From an uncultured Granulosicoccaceae bacterium (GTDB taxonomy: Bacteria; Pseudomonadota; Gammaproteobacteria; Granulosicoccales; Granulosicoccaceae), in assembly GCA_937923565.1 (NCBI GenBank), contig CALDTX010000078.1, positions 1-56,331 on the forward strand: 56,331 bases of DNA. The letters run 5' to 3'. The translations under genes were made by a program, and so were the position numbers. Numbering within the stretch: position 1 is the stretch's first letter; each line of letters opens with the position of its first letter. The notes under the pieces are model-generated. The model made no database searches and was not told the DNA's origin. It saw nothing but the letters and a program-made list of their open reading frames with translations. Positions 41,573 through 49,383 of this stretch are shown here, one piece after another.

Positions 41573-42184
41573 CTAGCCCGTTACGCGGATAATCCGATAC
41601 TCAACATTGGCACGACGCAGGCGCTTTTTAGCGCTGGTTAACCGATTTTGATCGAAAAATGGACCGATACGAACGCGATGGCCCAAATTGCCAGAGACGT
41701 CTTGTCGTTTCACAATGAAGGCTTCAAAACCAAGCAGCAGCACGGCCGCTCTCATGCGTTCAGCTTCATCAGGCTGAGAAAAACTGCCAGCTTGTAAGTA
41801 GTACGATTCCTGACCGATACTGCTGGCCGGTATTTCGGCGTAATCTTCGGCGGCCAGATTGCGACGCGACGTATTAAGCACATTACCTGACACCAAACGT
41901 GTGGCTGGCTGAATAACGGTTTGTGCAGGGGTTACGTCTTTGATATTAGCTTCAATGCGATCGCCTTGTTGCTGCGCTAATACCGTGTAAAACTCGAAAT
42001 CGCTGGCTGGCTTCTGCGCGCTGGAAATGCCGTTGACGCGAGTGGTGTGGTAATCGCTCAAGCTGGTGTCTACTGGCAGGCGCGACAACAGCATGATGAA
42101 TCCGATAACAAAGCCGACCAGCAGGCCGAGCGCCAACAAAAAAAGCCGGGCATTGTTCGACGGTTCAGAAGAAGAGCTTGCCAT
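41573..42184 (-). CDS. SPOR-domain membrane protein, FtsN-like
   Basis: A 203-residue bitopic inner-membrane protein: cytoplasmic Ser-rich N-terminus, one membrane helix at residues 13-34 (LFLLALGLLVGFVIGFIMLL), a low-complexity periplasmic linker and a C-terminal SPOR domain at about 125-203 (YYLQAGSFSQPDEAERMRAA, GHRVRIGPF). SPOR domains bind denuded glycan strands at division septa. argS followed by a short SPOR gene is the same order as in Pseudomonas, where the product is FtsN-like; a division role is inferred from that. The start is 5 bp after the argS stop. Confidence 0.85.
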   Translation of the reverse strand: MASSSSEPSNNARLFLLALGLLVGFVIGFIMLLSRLPVDTSLSDYHTTRVNGISSAQKPASDFEFYTVLAQQQGDRIEANIKDVTPAQTVIQPATRLVSGNVLNTSRRNLAAEDYAEIPASSIGQESYYLQAGSFSQPDEAERMRAAVLLLGFEAFIVKRQDVSGNLGHRVRIGPFFDQNRLTSAKKRLRRANVEYRIIRVTG

Positions 42185-42189
42185 CTTGC

Positions 42190-43944
42190 TTACATAACCT
42201 CTGGTGCAGATACATCTATTAGGGTGAGCCCGTTAACCAATACCTGCTTAACTGCCAACAGCAGGCAGAGTCGAGCGTGACGCAGATCGTCGTTTTCAAC
42301 CAGGGTTTTATGGGCGTTATAGTATGTATGTAGACCATTTGCGAGATCTCGCAAGTATCCCGTGATTTGATGAGGCTCGTGAGCAAACGCTGCGCGCTCT
42401 AATAACTCAGGATAAGTAGATAAAAGCGTCAATAATTCTGCCTCTTCAGGCTGGTCAAGCAAGTTCAACGCAGCGATTCCACCCGATTGATCAAAGCTTA
42501 AACCAAGCTGTTCGCACTTTCTCAGCACGCTACAAATACGCGCGTGCGCATATTGGACATAATAAACTGGGTTTTCATTGGACTGAGAGGCCGCCAAATC
42601 GAGATCAAAGTCCAAGTGCTGCTGGTATTTGCGCATCACATAGAAATAACGGGCTGCATCTTTGCCCACTTCTTCGCGCAATTCCCGAATGGTTACAAAC
42701 GAACCAGAGCGCGTAGACATTTGCAAACGCTCACCACCCTTGTACAAAATGGCGAATTGAATGAGCAGGAACTGAAGCTTATCGCGGGAGTGCCCCAAAG
42801 CTTCGCAAGCCGCAAAAAGCCGATCGGTGTAGCCGTGATGGTCGGCGCCAAAGACGTAAAGTACCTTGTCGAAGCCGCGCTCAATTTTATTGTTGATGTA
42901 AGCGATATCGGAGGCGAAATAAGTTGACTGGCCATTTTCCCGCACCACAACGCGGTCTTTTTCATCGCCAAATGCACTGGTTCGAAACCAGGTTGCACCG
43001 TCTTTCTTATAAAGATGGCCGGCCCTATCCAGCTTGGCAATAACATCAGGGATGGTATCTTGCACACTGAGCTCGCTGAACCACACGTCGAATTCAACGC
43101 CGAATTCAGCTAAATCGGCTTTTATGTCATCGAGGATATCGTTTAGCCCCCGATCAAAAACCAGTAGAAAGCCGTTGTCGCCCAGTAAACTGCGCATCTT
43201 GCTGATTAAGTCGTCGATGTGCTTTTCTTTATCGCCACCAGCAGGCTCATCGGCTGATATGCCTTTAAACACGTCAGAAGCTGCGTGCTGAAACGCATTG
43301 CCATGCACATCAAACAGGCTATTGGCAATATCGAGAATATAGTGGCCTTTGTACCCATTAGATGGAAAGTCGAAGGTTTCTCCGCAACGCTCCAGGTAAC
43401 GCAACCAAACACTCACAGCCAAAATGTTCATTTGCCGACCAGCGTCGTTTACATAGTATTCGCGCTGTACATCGATGCCGACAGCTTTGAGCATATTGGC
43501 CATCGTGGCACCCAAGGCGGCACCACGGCCATGCCCTACATGCAGTGGGCCCGTCGGATTCGCAGAAACGAATTCAACCTGCCATCGCTGGCCTGCGCCT
43601 GCATTACTGGTTCCGAATGCCTCACCCTGCTCCAACACATTAGCCACAACCTGATAGGCGGCATCATCGGCCTGATAAAAATTGATAAAACCAGGCCCTG
43701 CAATTTGTACATCGCGGATACTGTCGTGCTGAGGCAAGGCATCGATTAAGGCTTGCGCAATATCCCGTGGCGCAGCTTTAGCCGGTTTTGCCAACATCAT
43801 CGCTAAATTACTGGCGAAGTCGCCGTGGGATGGGTCGCGCGTGCGGCTAACACCAAACTTAGGCTGGATATCGGCAGGCACCACGCCGTTGTCCTGAAGG
43901 GTTGCCAAGGATGCGGCAAGTAGGTTTTCGATGATGGCCTTCAA
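42190..43944 (-). CDS. argS: Arginyl-tRNA synthetase
   Basis: A 584-residue class I synthetase charging tRNA-Arg (E. coli 577). The HIGH-type motif reads HVGH at residues 135-138 within SANPTGPLHVGHGRG; LQMSTRSGSFVTIREL near residue 405 occupies the KMSKS-equivalent region, which is degenerate in ArgS. The DALR anticodon-binding domain fills the C-terminus. The start is TTG at 43944, with AAGAG upstream; no ATG nearby preserves the conserved N-terminal Arg-S additional domain. In relatives priA lies directly beside argS; here 4.8 kb of signalling genes intervene. Confidence 0.94.
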   Translation of the reverse strand: MKAIIENLLAASLATLQDNGVVPADIQPKFGVSRTRDPSHGDFASNLAMMLAKPAKAAPRDIAQALIDALPQHDSIRDVQIAGPGFINFYQADDAAYQVVANVLEQGEAFGTSNAGAGQRWQVEFVSANPTGPLHVGHGRGAALGATMANMLKAVGIDVQREYYVNDAGRQMNILAVSVWLRYLERCGETFDFPSNGYKGHYILDIANSLFDVHGNAFQHAASDVFKGISADEPAGGDKEKHIDDLISKMRSLLGDNGFLLVFDRGLNDILDDIKADLAEFGVEFDVWFSELSVQDTIPDVIAKLDRAGHLYKKDGATWFRTSAFGDEKDRVVVRENGQSTYFASDIAYINNKIERGFDKVLYVFGADHHGYTDRLFAACEALGHSRDKLQFLLIQFAILYKGGERLQMSTRSGSFVTIRELREEVGKDAARYFYVMRKYQQHLDFDLDLAASQSNENPVYYVQYAHARICSVLRKCEQLGLSFDQSGGIAALNLLDQPEEAELLTLLSTYPELLERAAFAHEPHQITGYLRDLANGLHTYYNAHKTLVENDDLRHARLCLLLAVKQVLVNGLTLIDVSAPEVM

Positions 43945-44157
43945 AACGAGCTCTTACTTATAATCCAAAAACGAGAGTTTATCACTGATCTTACCTGTCT
44001 AAATAGCCAAGCCTGCGATTATTGGAACAATCACCTTCTCTACGGTTAACGGCGACTTTGATAACTGCTGCAAACCTAAATAACGCTAAGGCCACTTAAT
44101 TCACCCTGCATTCTGGCGATAAGGTTTTAAGGACATCGCTAAAGGAAAATACTCAGT

Positions 44158-44565
44158 ATGGCGCAACTGAACAGACTCGAAGAGCTCGACATTGTAGAAA
44201 TGGTGGTTGTGGACGATGACTGCATCACGCTAAAACAACTACAAAAATTGTACGGCAATCTGAATCTGGATCTTTATCTGTACTCGGACGTTGATCTCGC
44301 CATTTCCCACATGGTGTCAAATCGCCCTAACCTACTGTTCGTCGATTTATTCATGCCGAAAATGGATGGCATTGAGCTTCTCGGTCACAAGGCGTTTGAA
44401 CAATTTCCGTTGGAACAAAACGCTTACTTGCATTCAGCAATACCGCCTTCTGAACAGACTTTGACACGGACATCAGAATTGGGCGTGCAAATTATCACCA
44501 AAGATTTGCTATTGGATAAAAACTGGGTTATCCAAACGGCTGAAAAGATCATTGAACAAGCCTAG
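44158..44565 (+). CDS. Single-domain response regulator
   Basis: A 135-residue stand-alone receiver domain. The acidic pocket VVDDD is at residues 18-22, the phosphoacceptor is Asp63 in LLFVDLFMPKMDG, and Ser93 or so (LHSAIPPSE) and the Lys in IITKDLL fill the Thr/Ser and Lys positions. There is no output domain, so it works by protein-protein contact or phosphotransfer. AAAGGAAAA precedes ATG 44158. It opens the signalling cluster; its cognate kinase is likely the histidine kinase at 46251, an inference from position. The 213 bp upstream, between it and argS, hold no recognisable element beyond the promoter. Confidence 0.85.
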   Translation: MAQLNRLEELDIVEMVVVDDDCITLKQLQKLYGNLNLDLYLYSDVDLAISHMVSNRPNLLFVDLFMPKMDGIELLGHKAFEQFPLEQNAYLHSAIPPSEQTLTRTSELGVQIITKDLLLDKNWVIQTAEKIIEQA

Positions 44566-44639
44566 CAATGCATCAAATCTGGCAGCCTACGCTCATCAAC
44601 TGTGCATAAAGCCATCCACCTCAATTAGCGATTCTGACT

Positions 44640-46139
44640 TCACACATCTTTCAAACGCGTTTTAATCGACGTCGGGTATTTTTGCTTTAATTCTCTCCAA
44701 CGAATAATCTGCGTATTTAGATCGCTGTGGTTATTAATGGACTCCCATTGCAATGCAACCCTGTCTAAGGTTTTGCGTGGATCAGCATTTCTAATGATCA
44801 CCTCGTCCAGGCCATCATTCAGAGTTCTAAAATACTGGCCATGATTTTCAAGATACAAATTCGGAATCGATTTACGCATGCTTACTTCGTGCATTTGTAA
44901 AAACTCATTAGAGTACGTATTCTGGATACCCACATCTTGATAGTGTTCTGGCCGATAAGGATCAAAAAAACCATCAGCTTCTCGAACAGCGGCGGTAGAC
45001 ATCTGTGGCGTAGATGCAAACAAACCAAACAAATAGGCAATTTCAGGGTACTTAGAATTCTGCGATACTACGTAGCTCCAACCCCAGTTAAAAAATGGAG
45101 TGACCAACAGATTATTATCAAGCATGCCACCCGGCGTTGGCCCAAACAGCATTTTGCCCTGTACTCTAGATGGCGGTTTATTCAGGAATTTTTGCGTACC
45201 GCCCCAACCTATATTGCAATAAACATTACCCTCGCTGTATTTTTTCCAGTTATCCACCAAACCTAAGGACTTAGTTTCCGGTGCTAAAAACTGCGTTACA
45301 CGCTGCATCTCTTCCAGTGCTTCTACACCAGCATCACAATTAATTTGTGGCTCCATGTTATCTGACAAAGGCCAATAACCTTTTGCGTGATAACGTACCC
45401 ACCATTCCCAGGCTAAGTAACCCGGTATTCTAAACAGCAGCCCACCAGACAGGCCTTCTTCCGGCCGATCAAAGTATTCTATTTGTCTGTCAAGCTCTTC
45501 CCAGGTTATTGGGACACCTAACGACTGACCAAACTTATCGCTATAACGTGCTTGCTCTTCTGCGTTCTCCAAAAGCTTGCGTAAATAAAACATCGTATAG
45601 GTGTCGCCATCAGTGCCAAAGCCATAGAGTTCACTGTCAAAGTCATCACCACCGTTAAATAGGAATTCATCTCTATAGTTAGCGGGTTCATACCGACTAG
45701 CGTATTCAGTTATCGGGACAATAGCGCCGGCCGCTACCAGCTCCGGGATACCAAAGGTTGCAGGCAACGCTAAATCGCTTGTACCACTATTACTCATTGC
45801 ATCTAACAGTAGGCGCGTATTGATTTCATCAACATCTGTTGATACAAGCTCTATTGCAATACCAGTTAAGGATCTAAAGCTTGTAATCACTGGCTGCAAA
45901 TTAGCCTCACAACCCTGAGGAACCAGCATACGTAGCGTATCAACTTTTCCAGCAGCTAACTCTTTAGCTACAGCTGCTACTGACCTATATAACTGATCGT
46001 CACTTATTGCATTGCCGGACAAAAAACCTGAACTCGCAGTTAACATAGCCATGTGACCACAACCATTTAAAAACTGCCTACGCGAACTATCGGGCTTAGT
46101 AATTGCAAATTGGTCGATTAGTTTTTTCATTAAGTGCAT
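44640..46139 (-). CDS. Orphan ABC-type extracellular solute-binding protein with Tat-type signal
   Basis: A 499-residue periplasmic binding protein of the family-1 (sugar-binding, MalE/UgpB-like) type. The leader shows SSRRQFLNGCGHMAMLTA, a twin-arginine signal with RR at residues 20-21. The mature part has the two-lobed binding-protein pattern (ELVAAGAIVPITEY, GLLFRIPGYLAWEWW, KKYSEGNVYCNIGWGGTQKF). No permease or ATPase gene is in reach, so transport is unlikely to be its local job. It is divergent from the histidine kinase gene; a role as a sensor's ligand-binding partner is inferred. Start may be ATG 46139 or, three codons in, ATG 46130. Confidence 0.8.
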   Translation of the reverse strand: MHLMKKLIDQFAITKPDSSRRQFLNGCGHMAMLTASSGFLSGNAISDDQLYRSVAAVAKELAAGKVDTLRMLVPQGCEANLQPVITSFRSLTGIAIELVSTDVDEINTRLLLDAMSNSGTSDLALPATFGIPELVAAGAIVPITEYASRYEPANYRDEFLFNGGDDFDSELYGFGTDGDTYTMFYLRKLLENAEEQARYSDKFGQSLGVPITWEELDRQIEYFDRPEEGLSGGLLFRIPGYLAWEWWVRYHAKGYWPLSDNMEPQINCDAGVEALEEMQRVTQFLAPETKSLGLVDNWKKYSEGNVYCNIGWGGTQKFLNKPPSRVQGKMLFGPTPGGMLDNNLLVTPFFNWGWSYVVSQNSKYPEIAYLFGLFASTPQMSTAAVREADGFFDPYRPEHYQDVGIQNTYSNEFLQMHEVSMRKSIPNLYLENHGQYFRTLNDGLDEVIIRNADPRKTLDRVALQWESINNHSDLNTQIIRWRELKQKYPTSIKTRLKDV

Positions 46140-46250
46140 GCTCTCTATTTAGGCGCTCTAAATAGACTAACTGCAATTAACATGCTCGATACTAGAAAGG
46201 CCACTCTGCATATTACCTCTCAACTCATTAATAATATATTGCATGGCAAT

Positions 46251-48164
46251 ATGAAAATTACAACACAGCTACGCCTTGTGTTTATAACTATTGTTACACT
46301 AACTATTGTAGCGGCCATCGTTAACAGCAACCAACTAATCGAGTTGTCTAAGTCTCAGAAACAGTCTTCTGATTTGACTATTCCAGCACTTACTGCATCA
46401 AGACAACTAGAAAGCCAATTAGCACGATACCTTGACTTATCATATAGGTTGCAAAACATATCCGATTTCGACCAGATTGCCAACATACACGGCTCGATGA
46501 AAACGATAACGTATAACCTTGAAGAGATCGTTCTGACATCTAATATGCTCAAGCTGACCCAGGAGACAAAGCTATCAATACTGGAAAACCTTAAGTTACT
46601 GAATAAATCATCCGAAAGCATCGCGCTAGCCAGCACAGAACTTGGCAAATTAAACATTGCCTTAGACGAAGGTGCAAACTTGATTGAACTCAGCAACACC
46701 AACATCAATTCAATATTATCTCCAGAGATAATAAAGCTTAACAGCGAAATAGAAAAAATATTAGCACCAAAATCACAAAACAATCCGCATAGCTTAGACT
46801 CACTCAACAGCACGCTGCATTCGCTATTTTATTCGCACGCTATCCTATCTAAGTTACAACTTACAACAACATCAATAATAGAAAGAACTGCAAGCTTGGC
46901 CAAGCAACGCAATTACAAAAAATTCGCAGACATAGACTCCAACATTCGTTTCTCATTTAACAGCGCCATTCAAATATTATTCGAATTCGAAAATAGTCCA
47001 TTCCGTCTGGATTTAGCGACTCACTTTAAAAGCCTTTACAACTCGCTAATGGCAAACAACGGCATTTTAAATAATCTTTCGCAATACGAATTGCATGTAC
47101 AACAACAAAAATCAGCCGCCTTAGAGCAAACTGAAATTACAATTAGACTCTCCCTGCTCATTGATACAATCGTCACGCAAGCAAACAACAATAGTGACGC
47201 ATCGATTGAACATCTAAACCGCACCTTATTTAACACCATTCTCATACTGCTTTTAACTACCTCGGCCATTGTTGTTGTCGTGGTTATCGTTAACACTTTT
47301 ATTATTGAAAAAATGATCAACAAACGAATGGTTAAGCTGACCGAAGCAGTACTTACTATTGCCAATGGCCAAACAGACAAAGAGTTCGACATACAGGGCA
47401 ATGACGAAATAGGTGTTATGGCCAAATCGCTTGATGTTTTTAGAAATAATGCAAAGGAGCTCATTAGGTCAAACCATGAATTAGAACAGTTTGCTTATGC
47501 AGCATCACACGACCTTAAATCTCCACTACGCGCAATTGAAAGCCTTGCCCAGTGGACTATCGACGATTTTAGAGACGAACTAAACACAGAAGTAAAATCA
47601 AATTTAGAAAAAATACTTGAAAGAACTCATCGACTATCCACTCTTCAAACTGATTTACTCAATTATTCTAAAGCAGGAAAAATAGACAGCTCAATTGGTC
47701 CATTCAAAATAGCAGATGAAATTAAGCAACTTAACGAGCTGCTTAACCCCAATAACAATTTCCACATTGTTTATAAAAAAAGCGAGTTCGAAACTATATT
47801 TACACACGCAACACCGCTACGACAAATACTGCTCAATTTTATAACCAATGCGATAAAACATCATGACAAAAACAACGGCACCATTGAAATTTCAACGCAG
47901 ATGTTGCAAAACAGAATATTCATACAAATTCGGGACGATGGCCCGGGCATAGATCCAAAATATCACCAAAGAATATTCGAGCTTTTTCAAGGATTGCAAT
48001 CAAGAGACGTCGTAGAAGGAAGTGGCCTTGGCTTATCCATTGTCAATAAACTGGTGACTTATTACGGAGGCGAAGTATCCGTTGACTCGAACCCAGCAGA
48101 GCGTAGAGGAACAACATTCAGCTTTGATTGGCCCTGCAACAACTCTAGAAAGATAGCCGCATAA
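46251..48164 (+). CDS. Membrane sensor histidine kinase with large periplasmic domain
   Basis: A 637-residue kinase. One membrane helix at residues about 7-28 and another at about 326-350 enclose a periplasmic, mostly helical region of about 290 residues with no recognised ligand domain, resembling in size and style the TorS sensor. A HAMP linker follows, then HisKA with phospho-acceptor His420 (YAASHDLKSPLRAIES), then HATPase: NFITNAIKHH, DDGPGIDP and GSGLGLSI. ATG 46251 places helix 1 at the N-terminus; earlier in-frame ATG 46182 and 46134 add unrelated residues, the latter overlapping the binding-protein gene. The gene is visibly AT-rich, with many ATA and AAT codons, unlike the flanking core genes. 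A response regulator gene follows 82 bp later. Confidence 0.9.
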   Translation: MKITTQLRLVFITIVTLTIVAAIVNSNQLIELSKSQKQSSDLTIPALTASRQLESQLARYLDLSYRLQNISDFDQIANIHGSMKTITYNLEEIVLTSNMLKLTQETKLSILENLKLLNKSSESIALASTELGKLNIALDEGANLIELSNTNINSILSPEIIKLNSEIEKILAPKSQNNPHSLDSLNSTLHSLFYSHAILSKLQLTTTSIIERTASLAKQRNYKKFADIDSNIRFSFNSAIQILFEFENSPFRLDLATHFKSLYNSLMANNGILNNLSQYELHVQQQKSAALEQTEITIRLSLLIDTIVTQANNNSDASIEHLNRTLFNTILILLLTTSAIVVVVVIVNTFIIEKMINKRMVKLTEAVLTIANGQTDKEFDIQGNDEIGVMAKSLDVFRNNAKELIRSNHELEQFAYAASHDLKSPLRAIESLAQWTIDDFRDELNTEVKSNLEKILERTHRLSTLQTDLLNYSKAGKIDSSIGPFKIADEIKQLNELLNPNNNFHIVYKKSEFETIFTHATPLRQILLNFITNAIKHHDKNNGTIEISTQMLQNRIFIQIRDDGPGIDPKYHQRIFELFQGLQSRDVVEGSGLGLSIVNKLVTYYGGEVSVDSNPAERRGTTFSFDWPCNNSRKIAA

Positions 48165-48246
48165 GCCGCAGAAGCATTCATCACATAAAACACTGACTAA
48201 CGACCATAAGCACCACTTCACATAACGCATACAATTGAGAATTCAG

Positions 48247-48708
48247 ATGGAAAACAAACAATTACAAACCGAGATACAAGATAAATTTCAAACCGTTCAA
48301 TTTATGATCGTTGACGATGATGACGTCAGCGTAATGGGCATTAAGCGCTCAATCAAAGAATTGAAAATATCTAACCCTGTTTTTGTAGCCCGGGATGGCA
48401 TTGAAGCATTATCTATATTGAGAGATTCAGTAGATTCGAATAATCAACTACCTCCGTTTATTATTACGCTGGATTTAAGCATGCCAAGAATGAATGGCCT
48501 GGAGTTTCTGGATGTTGTAAGAAAAGATCCACTATTCAAGAAGCTGGTTGTGTTTGTACTAACAACATCGGAAGCCCCCAAAGACATAAACTTAGCCTAT
48601 GAGAAAAATATAGCTGGTTACATCGTAAAGGAAAATGCTACTCAAACCTTTCGCGAAACGCTTTCACTACTCCGCGATTACTCCCAATTAGTCGTTTTGC
48701 CAACCTAA
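48247..48708 (+). CDS. Rcp1-type single-domain response regulator
   Basis: A 153-residue receiver domain. The acidic cluster VDDDD is near residues 22-26, the phosphoacceptor is Asp76 in ITLDLSMPRMNG, VLTTSEAP carries the conserved Thr, and GYIVKE the Lys. The spacing between the acidic pocket and Asp76 is long, as in the Rcp1/phytochrome-associated regulators whose kinases often share the HDLKSPLRAI-type HisKA found in the gene upstream. It most likely receives phosphate from that kinase. There is no output domain. ATG 48247 is chosen over a TTG 12 bp upstream. Confidence 0.88.
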   Translation: MENKQLQTEIQDKFQTVQFMIVDDDDVSVMGIKRSIKELKISNPVFVARDGIEALSILRDSVDSNNQLPPFIITLDLSMPRMNGLEFLDVVRKDPLFKKLVVFVLTTSEAPKDINLAYEKNIAGYIVKENATQTFRETLSLLRDYSQLVVLPT

Positions 48709-48735
48709 TAAACCAGCGATTAGCAATAGATCAAA

Positions 48736-49377
48736 TCAGAACAGATCTACAGGGTCAACATCTATTGACCACCTGGCACGCCTTGCACCGGGTAGCTCAT
48801 CCAACCCACTGGTTAGTCTTGATAACACTGCATTCAGACTAGAGCGTTTCTCAGATTGAACATACAGCTGTGCTCTGTATTTTCCACCTAAACGTTCCAT
48901 CGGTGCAGGCACAGGCCCAAGCACCATCACACCCTCTACAGCCGGCGCATTCAATCGAGCAGATACCGCTCGTAAAAAATGCATTGGTGACTCTGTATCT
49001 AGCGCCTCCGCTCTAACTAATGCAACAAAACTATAGGGTGGCAGCAATGCCAGCTTTCGATCCGCCAAACCATAACTTGCAAATTCTGCGTAGCCTTGCT
49101 TTACCAGTGTTTGCATCATTTCATTGTCGGGGTTACGCGTTTGAATGAGCACAGTACCTTGCTTTTTTTCGCGCCCGGAACGACCAGCCACCTGCAGTAT
49201 TAACTGGCCCATTTGTTCCAGCGCTCTAAAATCCGTACCGAACAGCCCACGATCGGCATCGAGTATGCCTACAAGCGTAACACCAGGGAAATGATGACCT
49301 TTAGCGAGCATTTGAGTACCAACCAATAAGCGCGCTTCACCGCTGGTGGCTAAATCCAGCTGTTCTTGAAGCGCACC
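48736..49377 (-). CDS. priA: Primosomal helicase PriA, C-terminal part in the -1 frame
   Basis: This frame encodes the last 213 residues of PriA. It continues the upstream part without loss of a single residue if the ribosome slips back one base at the A AAA AAG site: reading resumes GALQEQLDLATSGEARLLVG, then TQMLAKGHHFPGVTLVGILD, QVAGRSGRE (helicase motif VI), ALVRAEA, LGPVPAPMERLGGKYRAQL and the terminal WSIDVDPVDLF, all standard PriA blocks. The first in-frame ATG is at 49326, inside conserved motif V, without a ribosome-binding site, so an independent start there is unlikely to yield a functional protein. Confidence 0.85.
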   Translation of the reverse strand, partial: GALQEQLDLATSGEARLLVGTQMLAKGHHFPGVTLVGILDADRGLFGTDFRALEQMGQLILQVAGRSGREKKQGTVLIQTRNPDNEMMQTLVKQGYAEFASYGLADRKLALLPPYSFVALVRAEALDTESPMHFLRAVSARLNAPAVEGVMVLGPVPAPMERLGGKYRAQLYVQSEKRSSLNAVLSRLTSGLDELPGARRARWSIDVDPVDLF

Positions 49378-49383
49378 TTTTTT
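49332..49383 (-). promoter_or_regulatory. Putative -1 frameshift site in priA: slippery heptamer and stem-loop
   Basis: On the minus strand A AAA AAG (plus 49377-49383) is in the correct phase (X XXY YYZ) for a -1 slip. It is followed after 2 nt by GCGCTTCA (plus 49367-49374), which pairs perfectly with TGAAGCGC (plus 49332-49339). Inside that, GCTGG (plus 49356-49360) pairs with CCAGC (plus 49342-49346). No upstream Shine-Dalgarno-like stimulator, as in dnaX, is visible, and the 2-nt spacer is shorter than the usual 5-9. Confidence 0.5.

Noticed and set aside
48736-49326. Independent short helicase gene starting at ATG 49326
   Set aside because: The ATG is inside conserved PriA motif V, lacks a ribosome-binding site, and the frame's homology extends upstream of it to the slippery site; it is the rest of priA.
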